Shown: one piece after another, positions 42,527 through 51,272 of the stretch | How the letters are laid out: every line of letters begins with the position of its first letter | How positions within the stretch are numbered: position 1 is the stretch's first letter | NCBI RefSeq assembly: GCF_900103955.1 | Contig: NZ_FNIL01000002.1 | Span: 305,384-369,383 of the forward strand | From: Alkalicoccus daliensis | GTDB lineage: Bacteria > Bacillota > Bacilli > Bacillales > Salisediminibacteriaceae | DNA length: 64,000 bases | Direction: 5' to 3' | Made by a program: the position numbers and the translations under genes | Notes under the pieces: model-generated | The model's input: the letters and a program-made list of their open reading frames with translations, nothing else | Database searches by the model: none | What the model was told of the DNA's origin: nothing

Positions 42527-43663
42527 ATGAGAAAAAGTATTTCCTTACATCCAATCATTTTGTTAGGTGCATGCAGCTTGATTGTTTCGGCTTGCGGAGA
42601 TAATTCGAATTCAGAAATGAATGAAGCTGCAGAGACTTCGGAAGAGGAAAATACTGATACATCAGAAAATATAAACAGTGAGACAATAGATACCGAAACT
42701 GAAGATGAGAACGAAAACGATCAAGAGACGCAGGAAAGCAGTCAAAACTTCAATAATAATGAAGAAAACAGTGACGAGGAAAATTCACCAGAAGAAGCTA
42801 ATGAGCTTGATGACGCTGAAAATCTTAATGATAGTGCAGAGGGTAACGAGCAAAACAGCAACGAGAATAATCAACAGGAAGAGGCTTTAGAAACTGGAAA
42901 CAATGAAAATCAAAATAGTGAAGTAGAGAACAATAACCCTGAAAATGATAACTCGGGTGACAATGCTGATAATAATGAAACAAAAGAAGAAATTCCTGAA
43001 GATGATGTGGCAGAAATAGTATTTGATTATATGGAGGAAAATGAAGATTTTGAAACCGAAGACGTGAAGATCATGGTAGACGATAGAGAAGAGGAAGGAT
43101 ACCGAGCACAGGTATTTTCATTCGTACCTGAGGATGCGGAGCAGCAAGCCACGCAGACGCTCCGTTGGTATTATATAGATAAAGTAACGGGAGAAGTGCG
43201 AAACGAAACGACTGGAATGGAAGAAGAGAATGAAGAAACAGAAGAAGAAAATATAGATTGGGAAGAAGGAAATACCAGTGAATTAGTGTCGATGAGTGAG
43301 GAAAAAAGGGAGGCACACCACAGAAACATCGCTTCATCAAAAGAACACTTGATGGACCAGGTATATGATCATTTATTACTCCCTGGCGTGCACGAAAACA
43401 CTATTTCTTATGAAGGAAGAGTCGGTCCTGAAGAAACGATTCGCTTTGAATTTACTGATGCAGAAGATATTTCCGATAGATCGATAGTAGACCTGGAAGT
43501 CGATGAAGAAGGGTATTTCCAGGTGGACATGCGTCAATATGACTTTTCTGCAGGGGAAGAAATTATCGTCAGAATTGCGGGCGGTGGATATCCGCAGGAG
43601 CAGGTTTTTGAACTACCGGTGCATCCAGCCGAAGAAGGAATAGAACATATTCGGGTGCGGTAA
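42527..43663 (+). CDS. Large acidic lipoprotein with Asn/Glu-rich linker
   Basis: 378 residues. Signal peptide with lipobox IVSAC at Cys 23. The next 140 residues or so are almost entirely Asn, Glu, Asp, Gln, Ser and Thr, an unfolded spacer. The folded part begins EDDVAEIVFDYMEENEDFET and includes YRAQVFSFVPEDAEQQATQT and LRWYYIDKVTGEV, followed by an acidic linker and a second small beta domain (RVGPEETIRFEFTDAEDI to the end). It resembles the lipoprotein at 15384 in design, though the folded parts differ. Function unknown; acidic spacers fit a halophile surface. Confidence 0.75.
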   Translation: MRKSISLHPIILLGACSLIVSACGDNSNSEMNEAAETSEEENTDTSENINSETIDTETEDENENDQETQESSQNFNNNEENSDEENSPEEANELDDAENLNDSAEGNEQNSNENNQQEEALETGNNENQNSEVENNNPENDNSGDNADNNETKEEIPEDDVAEIVFDYMEENEDFETEDVKIMVDDREEEGYRAQVFSFVPEDAEQQATQTLRWYYIDKVTGEVRNETTGMEEENEETEEENIDWEEGNTSELVSMSEEKREAHHRNIASSKEHLMDQVYDHLLLPGVHENTISYEGRVGPEETIRFEFTDAEDISDRSIVDLEVDEEGYFQVDMRQYDFSAGEEIIVRIAGGGYPQEQVFELPVHPAEEGIEHIRVR

Positions 43664-43814
43664 GTTTCATCTTTTCCAATAATTATAGCGGATACCTTCA
43701 GTAGCAATCTTAGGTATTCGCTATTTTTGTGAAAACTTATTTTCTTCTAAGTGAGTAGGCTTTAAATATACTTCAGAAACTAAAAATGCTGCAGAGTGAA
43801 TTGGGAAATTGAGG

Positions 43815-43885
43815 TATAATGAAGAGACAGCAGTTCAGTAAACTCATAGGGGTTGGCACGCCTTCTGAAAGGAGGTGATGCCTAT
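43815..43885 (+). promoter_or_regulatory. Promoter and structured leader of the type I toxin gene
   Basis: A TATAAT (43815-43820) gives a transcript with a leader of about 60 nt. Near the start codon, GGCA and CCTTC upstream can pair with AAGG and TGCC around the AGGAGG, hiding the ribosome binding site in a hairpin. Hidden ribosome sites are typical of Bacillus type I toxins. The -35 is weak. Confidence 0.5.
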
Positions 43886-43972
43886 ATGGTTTCTATTGCA
43901 GAGGCTTTGTCGCTGATGATTTCCTTCGGGATTTTAATTGTAGCGATGCTCGCATTTAACCATAAAAAATAA
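43886..43972 (+). CDS. Type I toxin, putative holin-like peptide
   Basis: 28 residues: MVSIAEALSLMISFGILIVA then MLAFNHKK. This is the putative holin-like toxin pattern (short polar start with EALSLMISF, one helix, basic end) found in type I toxin-antitoxin loci of Bacillus and its phages. AAAGGAGGTGATG precedes the ATG and is perfectly complementary to 16S rRNA. The toxin message extends to about 44095, where it overlaps an opposing RNA. It would depolarise the membrane if overproduced. Confidence 0.75.
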   Translation: MVSIAEALSLMISFGILIVAMLAFNHKK

Positions 43973-44015
43973 GCCCCTATTGAGTGGTCAGGCTCAATAA
44001 TTGAAGGGCTTATTT
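43967..44015. terminator. Bidirectional hairpin after the toxin ORF
   Basis: AAATAAGCCC (43967-43976) with GGGCTTATTT (44006-44015), plus inner TATTGAG (43979-43985) with CTCAATA (43993-43999). T-runs occur on both sides. It can end the antisense RNA going left, and partly the toxin RNA going right. Confidence 0.75.
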
Positions 44016-44061
44016 TTAATAACCTCTTCCAGCCAACCCTTGTAAAGCTACTGACTGCTGC

Positions 44062-44096
44062 AGACCGTTAGTGGTGAGACACTAGCGGTCTTTTGT
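44062..44096 (+). terminator. Terminator of the toxin message
   Basis: AGACCGTTAGTG (44062-44073) with CACTAGCGGTCT (44080-44091), one G-T pair, 6-base loop, then TTTTG. Confidence 0.75.
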
Positions 44097-44112
44097 ATCG
44101 CTTGTTATAAGT

Positions 44113-44142
44113 ATTATACCCGAAATTTCTTATTTGAATCAA
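44113..44142 (-). promoter_or_regulatory. Promoter of the antisense RNA
   Basis: On the minus strand: TTGATT (44137-44142), 18-bp spacer, TATAAT (44113-44118). Confidence 0.7.
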
Positions 44143-44286
44143 GGGCAATCAATATTTATTTTATCTTTTGAATAAAGCGAATGTTTAATATGATTTGTAG
44201 ATTCAGTGAAACAGGATATTCATAAGAAGGAATTAGATTTTTTTCGAAGAGGTGTAGATGAAGCATATTTAAAAAATAAGTATAAT

Positions 44287-44688
44287 TTAAGGTGATAACC
44301 TATAAGATCTTATTTCCTTCACCTTACCGGACTTTGCAGTATTACTGAACGTATATACATCACAAAAATCAATTTTCGAAGTATCTGCTAATATTATTAC
44401 ACCGTTTATGGAAGCGAATTTCCCGTGCGTGATCACTTGGTAAATTTCCAGGCAGTCAGGCGTGTCTTTATTTTCATCCTGCAAAGCACTGATGAATGAA
44501 CTTTGCCCCTCTATCGTTTTATTATCTTTCAATTGATGCCATACAATAGATTCATCAGCATATTTTTTAATGATTTCATTTTGCTGGTTCAGCATAGCTG
44601 CAGTGAAATCAATCATTATTTGTTTTCTTGGTGCATTGTCACAGCCCTGGGGGATAATAAGCTTCATTTCATTTTGAGAACTGCTCAT
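44287..44688 (-). CDS. NTF2-like (SnoaL-type) protein
   Basis: 133 residues. RKQIMIDFTAAMLNQQNEII, then KKYADESIVWHQLKDNKTIE and GQSSFISALQDE match the N-terminal helices and first strand of the NTF2-like fold, with the later strands KFASINGVIILADTSKIDFC and VYTFSNTAKSGKVKEIRSY. Such proteins are small enzymes or binding proteins; no catalytic residues can be assigned. GAGGAGGTGG precedes the ATG. Confidence 0.65.
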   Translation of the reverse strand: MSSSQNEMKLIIPQGCDNAPRKQIMIDFTAAMLNQQNEIIKKYADESIVWHQLKDNKTIEGQSSFISALQDENKDTPDCLEIYQVITHGKFASINGVIILADTSKIDFCDVYTFSNTAKSGKVKEIRSYRLSP

Positions 44689-45082
44689 TTGTTTCCACCT
44701 CCTCTAATTATAAATAAATCGCTAACTTTTATTCCACATATGAATCTGGACTTCCACTGCGACTTTGTTAAATTTCCAGGGTTCATCAAAACTATTCTGG
44801 CTCAATACAACTAGTATATCGGAATTTTCATTTTCGAGGAAATTCTTTTGAAAGGAAGACCAGGGTAAGAAAATAAGAAAAGATAGGGAATTAATTCCGC
44901 TAAAAAGTAATAAATAAACTGACATATATGCATAGGGATTCGTGTTACAAGGAGAAAATATTTCTCAGAATAAAGGAAAATAGCTGGAAGTGTCTAATAG
45001 ATAAAGTAAGGGAAATTAAAATTTAAAAGGTTGGTTCAACTGCTCTAAAGGAGAGGCAAATCAATATGCAGGAGGTAGAAAC
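44689..45082. other. Intergenic stretch without a supported gene
   Basis: A 67-codon leftward frame (44722-44925) has no ribosome binding site and no recognisable content, and is not called. Divergent promoters for the flanking genes are expected here. Confidence 0.4.
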
Positions 45083-45421
45083 GTGATTAATTATAATGGC
45101 CGGACTTTCGTGTCCACTTCCAACACAGAAAACGGAGAAGTATCATCGAAAACTTATTTTGAATACAGCCAGGAAGACAATATTCTTACGGCAGACTACG
45201 GCGGCGGGGAAATAGTGAAGGGGCGTCTGGTCGGACTCGTTAGTGAGGACGGTTCTTTGAAGTTCCGGTACAATCACGTAAATACCGAAAATGAACTGCG
45301 GGGAGGCGAGTGCATTTCTACGCCAGAGGTACTGGATAACGGAAAAATCCGGCTCCATGAGAAGTGGAAATGGCTTTATAAAGAAGAGACGGAAGGCAGC
45401 TCCGTGGTAGAAGAAGTATAA
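45083..45421 (+). CDS. Conserved protein often labelled N-acetylglutamate synthase-like
   Basis: 112 residues: [20 protein letters not shown], then [20 protein letters not shown] and [20 protein letters not shown]. This is a small beta-barrel family common in bacilli that databases label N-acetylglutamate synthase without biochemical support; it has no GNAT motif. GTG start behind CAGGAGG. A small membrane-protein gene follows. Confidence 0.8.
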   Translation: MINYNGRTFVSTSNTENGEVSSKTYFEYSQEDNILTADYGGGEIVKGRLVGLVSEDGSLKFRYNHVNTENELRGGECISTPEVLDNGKIRLHEKWKWLYKEETEGSSVVEEV

Positions 45422-45487
45422 TTGACACGATGATAGAGAAAGAAATTCCTAATTTTTGTTTTCATCTGATTTTAAGGAGGCTGCATC

Positions 45488-45595
45488 ATGCAATTTCTGA
45501 TTGGGATACTCGCGGTTCTTTCTTCAGCCGGCGTATTAATTTACATGGGGAAATCCGGATATTCCTGGGATTCGAAAAAGAATAAAATGAAATAG
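45488..45595 (+). CDS. 35-residue single-helix membrane peptide
   Basis: AAGGAGG precedes the ATG at good spacing. One helix (FLIGILAVLSSAGVLIYM) is followed by a short tail ending DSKKNKMK. A perfect terminator begins 6 bp after the stop. Function unknown. Confidence 0.6.
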   Translation: MQFLIGILAVLSSAGVLIYMGKSGYSWDSKKNKMK

Positions 45596-45600
45596 TATCA

Positions 45601-45639
45601 AAAACGATTGGATATTTTTTTCAATCGTTTTATTTTTTC
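45601..45639 (+). terminator. Terminator
   Basis: AAAACGATTG (45601-45610) with CAATCGTTTT (45622-45631), then ATTTTTT. Confidence 0.85.
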
Positions 45640-45848
45640 TAAGAAGTTTGGTCGACTCCAGTAAAATTAAAATCAGACCTGCCTGAAAGCCTGCTCCTTA
45701 AATCTTCAACTGCCAGTTTTGCTCATCGATTCTTTTAGTACGGTTAAAAGTACAACTATAAAATTCTAATTATTCTGTTAAATTAACTTAAATCAGGATA
45801 AAATAGAAAATATGGGGTCCGGTCTTTCCAGAAATGGGAGGATTAATT

Positions 45849-46349
45849 ATGAGCAGATTAATAATGGCTGCAATACTGCTTCTTGCTTGTTTTCTTTTCG
45901 CCATCCCTGTCGGAGCTGACACAGAAGTAATGTATGAAAATGATTCGTTCCGTATTCACAGTGCAGAAGCACATGGACATACAATCCATATAGAAGGAGA
46001 AGCACGGGTTTTTGAAGCAACTGTTTCCTATGTGGTTGTAGAGGACGGATCAGAAATTGCAGAAGGATTTACTACAGCGACGGCAGGTGGTCCGGAATGG
46101 GGCGATTTCAGTCTGGAGATTGAAGTCGCAGCATCCGAAGAAGCAGCAAGGCATCTGACCGTGATTTTATTTGAAGAAAGTGCAGATGATGGCAGCCGTA
46201 CACACGAACTGGAAATACCTATTGTCATGGGAGAAGAAGGAGAGGAGCTTCCAGCAACCTCTACCTCCTATCCTGTTGCCATGTTCCTTGGGTTGGCAGT
46301 CATTTTAGCAGGAATACTGCTGCTTTCCCGTAAACGCGCTATCATTTAA
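45849..46349 (+). CDS. Secreted protein with sortase-type C-terminus
   Basis: About 166 residues. Signal peptide RLIMAAILLLACFLFAIPVG, a beta-rich domain (FRIHSAEAHGHTIHIEGEAR, later RTHELEIPIVM), then LPATSTSYP, a hydrophobic helix (VAMFLGLAVILAGILLL) and RKRAII. The end shares PAT.TSYP with the protein at 24733. The ATG at 45849 lies behind GGGAGG. Confidence 0.7.
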   Translation: MSRLIMAAILLLACFLFAIPVGADTEVMYENDSFRIHSAEAHGHTIHIEGEARVFEATVSYVVVEDGSEIAEGFTTATAGGPEWGDFSLEIEVAASEEAARHLTVILFEESADDGSRTHELEIPIVMGEEGEELPATSTSYPVAMFLGLAVILAGILLLSRKRAII

Positions 46350-46470
46350 ATCCAGGAATACCGGATCCCTTAAATTTACCGTGTTTAGTATGAATGTTTG
46401 GCAGCGGGCCGAAATTAGCCAAGTTTGATAGACGGACGCATAATGAGTTAAGCTGCTCCTCTCCTGGAAA

Positions 46471-46887
46471 TTAATCATAGATCACATTTTTTCCTTCCTC
46501 CTTCAATTTTTTTAAGGAAGAAAGCATATGATTGATTTCTTTTTCTGAATGTCGTTCCCAAGCCCCTAATTCCGCAACTATTTTTAAAGGGAACTTCGAT
46601 CTGTAGGACCGGGTAGGGTTGCCTGGAAATCTTTGATCCGTAAGATTCGGATCATTTTCAAAGTCGCCTGACGGTTCCACGATATATATTCTTTCTTTTG
46701 CAGAGGCAGCTGCGAGCTCTGCTCCCCATTTTGCGGCTTCCAACGTAGCAGTAAAGTAGATGTAATTGGACTTTTTCTTCTGATAATTCGATAAATAATT
46801 CGCCTCCAATAAATCTCCGATGTTAAGTTCCGCTTTTGTCCCATGAAAAAATGGCCCCTGATCCAACATCTCTTTTTTCTCGTGCAT
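46471..46887 (-). CDS. arr: Rifampin ADP-ribosyltransferase
   Basis: 138 residues, full length for Arr (about 135-150). GPFFHGTKAELNIGDLLEAN, SNYIYFTATLEAAKWGAELA, ERIYIVEPSGDFENDPNLTD and FPGNPTRSYRS are the conserved blocks that bind NAD and rifamycin. The enzyme inactivates rifamycins by ADP-ribosylation at the C23 hydroxyl. It stands alone and nothing suggests an integron or transposon, so it may be an intrinsic determinant. GGAAGG lies upstream at long spacing. Confidence 0.9.
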   Translation of the reverse strand: MHEKKEMLDQGPFFHGTKAELNIGDLLEANYLSNYQKKKSNYIYFTATLEAAKWGAELAAASAKERIYIVEPSGDFENDPNLTDQRFPGNPTRSYRSKFPLKIVAELGAWERHSEKEINHMLSSLKKLKEEGKNVIYD

Positions 46888-47143
46888 CTCATATCATTCC
46901 TTCCGCTTTAAATTGTGTAGAAATTATAATACAGGAATCATGTAAATTACAGTCTGTAATTCATTTAAAATTCGCAGTATAATGAAAGTAGAGAGAAAGA
47001 ATGCGGCAAAGAAAATCCACAGTTTATTTTAGGAAAAGTGATCTTGATACCTGAAATCTGCATTTTTAGCACATCCTTCTGAAGTATTTCAGGCAATGCT
47101 TGTTAAGTGGCTAAATAACTACGAAAATAGTCATAAAAACCCC

Positions 47144-47171
47144 TCAACTTCCCAGCAGATACTGCCGATAT
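47144..47171 (+). promoter_or_regulatory. Sigma-D (motility) promoter
   Basis: GCCGATAT (47164-47171) is an exact -10 of Bacillus sigma-D. TCAA (47144-47147), 16 bp upstream, matches the TAAA -35 in three of four bases. It lies about 30 bp before the chemoreceptor start, as expected for a motility-regulon gene. Confidence 0.75.
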
Positions 47172-47205
47172 AAATACGGTAATAATAACCGGGGGGAGAA
47201 TGTTT

Positions 47206-49218
47206 ATGAAGCTATCGATACGTACGAAGCTGCTCAGCTTTATTCCTATCATGATCGTGGTGGTACTTTTAATTACGGGAATCAGCTACAGCTTCGCCAA
47301 AGGAGAAATTGAAGAGCAGATTGAAGAGCGCCTTGCAGGACAGGCGGGAGAAACTGCCGGTAACATGGAGCGGGAGCTTGCGGAGCACCAGCGCATCGGG
47401 GAAACGCTCGCAGAAATTATCGGGGAAGAAGGGACAGAGCTTGCGGAAGCAGACTATGCGGCACTGCAGGAACGTCTCGTGCAGCTCAATGAAGCAACGT
47501 TTGGCATCGGTGTCTGGTTTGAGCCGTTTGCCTATGAAGAAGATACCGAATATTTTGGTCCTTACAGCTATGAAGACGGCGAAGCAGTTGTATATACGGA
47601 TGAATACAGTACAGCAGAGTACGACTATCCTTCGCACGACTGGTACACTGCGGGCGTGGATGCAGGGGGAGCTTCCTGGACCACGCCATATTACGATGAA
47701 GCGCTTGATACCGTGCTGGTAACGACGAGCATTCCGTTTTACGGACCCGGGGATACGCTTGCCGGCGTCATTTCTGCCGATATGGATGCTGCGCAGATAC
47801 AGCAGATGGCAGAAAATCTGGAAGTCGGAGAAAACGGCTGGGCATTTTTAATGGATGAAACAGGGACATTTCTCGCGCACCGTGACGCAGCAACCCTGGC
47901 AGAGGATCCTGTGCTGGAGGGAATCAGCGGCAATTTCGAGACAAATGGGACGACCCTCGCTTCTTTTGCAGACGGGGATGCCGTCGTATCTTATAATACA
48001 CTGGACCAGAACGGATGGACGCTCGGTCTGGTGCTGCCGGAAGCGGAAGTATACGCAGGTGTAAATGCGCTGCTTCGAAACGTAGCGATCATTGCGGGAA
48101 TACTCGTCCTGCTTACCGCAGCAGCGATGTTTGTGCTCGCAGGACGCATTACAAAACCGATCCGGGCACTGAACGAAGAAGTAAAACACGTGGCGGACGG
48201 AGATCTGACACGCCATATTCAAGTGCATACGAAAGATGAGACAGGTGAACTTACAGAGAGCTTTAATACGATGGTTACGAGCCTGCGGGAACTTGTCGGT
48301 TCTGTGCGGCAGTCGGTCCACACTTCCGCTGATGCTGTTTCCCAGCTCAGTGCAGTGTCCGAGGAAACGATGGCCTCAAGTGAAGAAATCTCCCGTGCCA
48401 TACAGGACGTAGCGGACGGAGCCACGAACGCAGCAGGCTCTGCAGAACAGTCTTCGCAGCGAACTTCGGAGCTTTCCGACCAGCTGACGGCACTCGCTGC
48501 TATCACTGCATCGCTGAATAAACAGGCGAGAGAAGTAGAGGAAACGAACAAAGCAGGCAGCGAACAGACATCACAGCTTCAGGGGAAAGCGGAACAGACA
48601 GATGGGATGATCGGCCGAGTGGAGGATGTGGTCCAGGAATTATCAGAACGAATGGGCGAAATTTCTTCGATCGTCGGGACGATTGCTTCTATTTCCGAGC
48701 AGACAAATCTGCTCGCGCTGAATGCATCGATTGAAGCAGCGCGTGCGGGTGAGCATGGCCGCGGTTTTGCAGTCGTGGCGGATGAAGTCCGTAAGCTTGC
48801 AGAGGAAACTTCCAGGGCTACAGGCCATATCCGCAGTTCCATGGAAGAGATTCAGGAAAAAACATCCACCGCTTCTTCAGAGATGGCGAATGCAAGAAAG
48901 CTTTCCACCGAGCAGTATGAAATTACAGAGAAAACAGTTACCTCGTTTGACGAGATTGCTTCCCGCAATGAGCAGATGAACCTGCTGGTTGCACAGATGA
49001 ATGAGGGAATTAATAGCATTACGAAAAACAAAGAGGAAGTTGTTTCTTCGATTGAAAATATTGCGGCAGTCGTGGAAGAAAGCGCAGCGGCATCGGAAGA
49101 GGTAAGCGCCTCTGCGGAAGAGCAGCTGAACGCACTCAGGACGATTGCTTACTCTGCAGAGGATCTGCAGTCTTCCAGTGAACACCTGAAAAAGCAGATA
49201 GAACGCTTCAGGTCATAA
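47206..49218 (+). CDS. Methyl-accepting chemotaxis protein (dCache type)
   Basis: About 670 residues. First helix residues 8-30 ([20 protein letters not shown]), extracytoplasmic dCache sensor (about 31-290) with [20 protein letters not shown] and [15 protein letters not shown], second helix near 292-312, HAMP ([20 protein letters not shown]) and a long signalling coiled coil whose tip is [20 protein letters not shown] then [20 protein letters not shown]. It senses an unknown ligand and signals through CheA/CheW. The promoter at 47144 ties it to the sigma-D regulon. Two ATGs at 47200 and 47206 are possible; the second is better spaced from GGGGGGA. Confidence 0.93.
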   Translation: MKLSIRTKLLSFIPIMIVVVLLITGISYSFAKGEIEEQIEERLAGQAGETAGNMERELAEHQRIGETLAEIIGEEGTELAEADYAALQERLVQLNEATFGIGVWFEPFAYEEDTEYFGPYSYEDGEAVVYTDEYSTAEYDYPSHDWYTAGVDAGGASWTTPYYDEALDTVLVTTSIPFYGPGDTLAGVISADMDAAQIQQMAENLEVGENGWAFLMDETGTFLAHRDAATLAEDPVLEGISGNFETNGTTLASFADGDAVVSYNTLDQNGWTLGLVLPEAEVYAGVNALLRNVAIIAGILVLLTAAAMFVLAGRITKPIRALNEEVKHVADGDLTRHIQVHTKDETGELTESFNTMVTSLRELVGSVRQSVHTSADAVSQLSAVSEETMASSEEISRAIQDVADGATNAAGSAEQSSQRTSELSDQLTALAAITASLNKQAREVEETNKAGSEQTSQLQGKAEQTDGMIGRVEDVVQELSERMGEISSIVGTIASISEQTNLLALNASIEAARAGEHGRGFAVVADEVRKLAEETSRATGHIRSSMEEIQEKTSTASSEMANARKLSTEQYEITEKTVTSFDEIASRNEQMNLLVAQMNEGINSITKNKEEVVSSIENIAAVVEESAAASEEVSASAEEQLNALRTIAYSAEDLQSSSEHLKKQIERFRS

Positions 49219-49228
49219 CTATATGCGT

Positions 49229-49264
49229 AAAAAAACCGGCAGGACTCGTTCTGTCGGTTTTTTA
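49229..49264. terminator. Bidirectional terminator
   Basis: AAAAACCGGCAG and CTGTCGGTTTTTT with one G-T pair, between the converging chemoreceptor and MFS genes. Confidence 0.85.
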
Positions 49265-49293
49265 CTATGGAAGCTGACTACAGCATCAACTGC

Positions 49294-50421
49294 TTACCTG
49301 CGATTCTGCAGGATCGTAGTTTTCATTAACAACAGGAAGCATCCAGCGATAGAAAACAATATAAACGCAGCAGGATAGGAAAAGCTTTCAATCAACCTGC
49401 CTGCAGCTAAAGAACCTGCAGCCTGGCCCATGCCGAGAGAGAAAAAGGAAATGCTTACACCGAGAGAAGGAAAGCTGGGAAACTGCCGGGTGCCCCAGAC
49501 GATAAACAGGCCGGTCATAAATATAAAGGAAATACCAAACAAGATGCCTGAAATATATATAGAGGGGAACGAAGGCACTGTCAAAGCTATCAGGGAAATA
49601 GTTAACGTTAGCGTGCCCCATTGGTAGGACCGGTGCAGCCCTAGAAATCGTATTACACCGCCTGCGATCCCCCCGATAATTCCTGCACTTCCCATCACCA
49701 TCCAGAACATAATACTTTCATGTGAAGACATCCCGTGCACAATCGTCAGGTAGCTTCTTGAAAAGGTCCAGTAAACAGCAGAAATAAAACCGATGCCTGC
49801 GGAAGCACTGATCATCCAGCGCGCCTGAAGCAGTAATTTTCTGAGCGGAACTCTCTGTGTCTTCTTCACTGCGGGTACTCTTTTTTCCTCAACTATTGCC
49901 GCATTCCACTGATAAACAAGAAATGCAAGCACCGCGAACATCACATAGCTCCATCTCCAGTGCTCCGGAAAAATAACAGCAACGACCCCGGTGAAAACAA
50001 GTCCAAAGCTGGTGCCTGTATTTATCCAGGTATTCCCTTTTTCCTGCTGCTGCCTGGAAAATGAAGCAGCGGCCACCTGGCTGAAAGCTGGAGAAATCCA
50101 GCCGCTTCCTGTCCCTGCCACAAATGCGCTGATAAATAAGGTAATAAAACCCTGCGCACCTGCCATTCCAAGCATTCCTGCCATTGCAGTAAGCCCGGAG
50201 AGGAGCACGGCCTTTCTTGCGGAAAAATGTTTAATAAGCAGCGGGGAGGACAGTAAAGCGAGTGTATAAGCGGCATAAGCAGCGAAGCCGACATAGCCTG
50301 CCTGGCTTTCCGTAAGCTGCAGCGTTTTACTTATCTCCGGCAGAAACAGCCCAAAACTGTATCTTGCAAAAGCATAGGTGATTCCAATCATAGCAATTCC
50401 GGGAAATACAATTTTCCACAT
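49294..50421 (-). CDS. MFS transporter (YbfB/YjiJ-like)
   Basis: About 375 residues, 12 helices. The N-terminal GITYAFARYSFGLFLPEISK with TLQLTESQAGYVGF and the loop KHFSARKAVLLSG are family features; the middle loop is at 185-200. Likely an exporter or a proton symporter for a small molecule. It follows the TetR gene on the same strand (75 bp gap), and both genes have similar inverted-repeat-like sites upstream, so it is probably repressed by that TetR. The ATG at 50421 follows AGGAG. Confidence 0.85.
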   Translation of the reverse strand: MWKIVFPGIAMIGITYAFARYSFGLFLPEISKTLQLTESQAGYVGFAAYAAYTLALLSSPLLIKHFSARKAVLLSGLTAMAGMLGMAGAQGFITLFISAFVAGTGSGWISPAFSQVAAASFSRQQQEKGNTWINTGTSFGLVFTGVVAVIFPEHWRWSYVMFAVLAFLVYQWNAAIVEEKRVPAVKKTQRVPLRKLLLQARWMISASAGIGFISAVYWTFSRSYLTIVHGMSSHESIMFWMVMGSAGIIGGIAGGVIRFLGLHRSYQWGTLTLTISLIALTVPSFPSIYISGILFGISFIFMTGLFIVWGTRQFPSFPSLGVSISFFSLGMGQAAGSLAAGRLIESFSYPAAFILFSIAGCFLLLMKTTILQNRR

Positions 50422-50442
50422 TACAACCACTCCTAATTTTAG

Positions 50443-50460
50443 ATAGAACGATAACTCTAT
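50443..50460. promoter_or_regulatory. Candidate TetR operator before the MFS gene
   Basis: ATAGAACGATAACTCTAT, symmetric outer ATAGA/TCTAT. The core AACGATAACTCTA matches 9 of 13 positions of AACGGTCATTCTA at 51039-51051 before the TetR gene. Confidence 0.5.
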
Positions 50461-50495
50461 TTTCAGGAAAAAAAAGTAAGGCTTTCGCTTACTTT

Positions 50496-51011
50496 TTATT
50501 GATGAACCATGGAAAGCATAGCTTCTTCCACCTGCTCCATCTGAGAAATTTCTGCCAGAGCAGTAGCACCTTCAAATAACAGGGCCAGACGGATCGCATC
50601 TGCAGGGGCAATATTATATGCCGCAAAAAAGCGCTGCAGGTTTTCCTTATGGGCAAGTACCTTTTGCACAATCAGCTGCTCGGGCTCACTGCCGAACTCT
50701 TCTTTTGCCCGCAGAAACATGCATCCATTAGAAGTGCTGTTTTGCAGCCAGCGCAGGTGGCCGAGGGCGAGCCTTTCTTCTATCGGGCCAGTTTCTTGTT
50801 CCACGGTTTCTTCCAGTAAGGAGAAATAAGCTTCTTCTCTTCTTTTTAAAATCTCTAATATCAGGGCTTCTTTCGAATCAAAGTGATTGTATAAAGTCAT
50901 AAGTGCAATTCCTGCTTCCTGCACAATTGCTTTTAAGCCGATCGCATGAAAACCATGCTGGTAAAATAACCTTTCCGCTGTCGTAAGCAAATCCTCTTTT
51001 TTACGGCTCAT
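50496..51011 (-). CDS. TetR/AcrR family regulator
   Basis: About 171 residues. RKKEDLLTTAERLFYQHGFH, then GIALMTLYNHFDSKEALILE gives the HTH; the C-terminal part (EERLALGHLRWLQNSTSNGC, then ADAIRLALLFEGATAL) matches the TetR_C of LmrA/YxaF type. AAGAGGTG precedes the ATG at 51011. Transcribed with the MFS gene; probably its repressor. Confidence 0.9.
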   Translation of the reverse strand: MSRKKEDLLTTAERLFYQHGFHAIGLKAIVQEAGIALMTLYNHFDSKEALILEILKRREEAYFSLLEETVEQETGPIEERLALGHLRWLQNSTSNGCMFLRAKEEFGSEPEQLIVQKVLAHKENLQRFFAAYNIAPADAIRLALLFEGATALAEISQMEQVEEAMLSMVHQ

Positions 51012-51035
51012 TCCATTCACCTCTTTAAAATTATA

Positions 51036-51051
51036 TATAACGGTCATTCTA
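51036..51051. promoter_or_regulatory. Candidate TetR operator before tetR
   Basis: TATAACGGTCATTCTA, similar to the site before the MFS gene, 25-40 bp upstream of the TetR start. Suggests autorepression. Confidence 0.4.
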
Positions 51052-51272
51052 ATTTATCATATATTTATTAGATTAACAATCAGGACACCTGCTAGATAAC
51101 GAATCGATGCAATTTGTAGTAACAATTTATATAAATGTCCCCGGAGTGTGCAGTGTATACCTTCGAAAAAATTGTTGTTTTTGTGGAGAATAATCTCGTT
51201 TCGCTGAAATGCTAGTATAGAGGGCGCATTTTTAAAATTACCATTTACGCAAAGTGTAATTTTCAAAGAAAA

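Larger units (their letters stand above)
43965..44106 (-). ncRNA. Predicted antisense antitoxin RNA
   Basis: A promoter on the minus strand (44113-44142) would start an RNA near 44106 that runs left and stops at the hairpin 43967-44015, about 130-140 nt. It is complementary to the 3' untranslated part of the toxin message, the geometry of TxpA/RatA and BsrG/SR4. No ORF is present in it. Confidence 0.6.

Noticed and set aside
44722..44925. 67-codon minus-strand frame
   Set aside because: No ribosome binding site and no recognisable sequence.
47848..48321. Minus-strand frame across the chemoreceptor gene
   Set aside because: Shadow of a well-supported MCP; Cys/Arg-rich with no recognisable domain.
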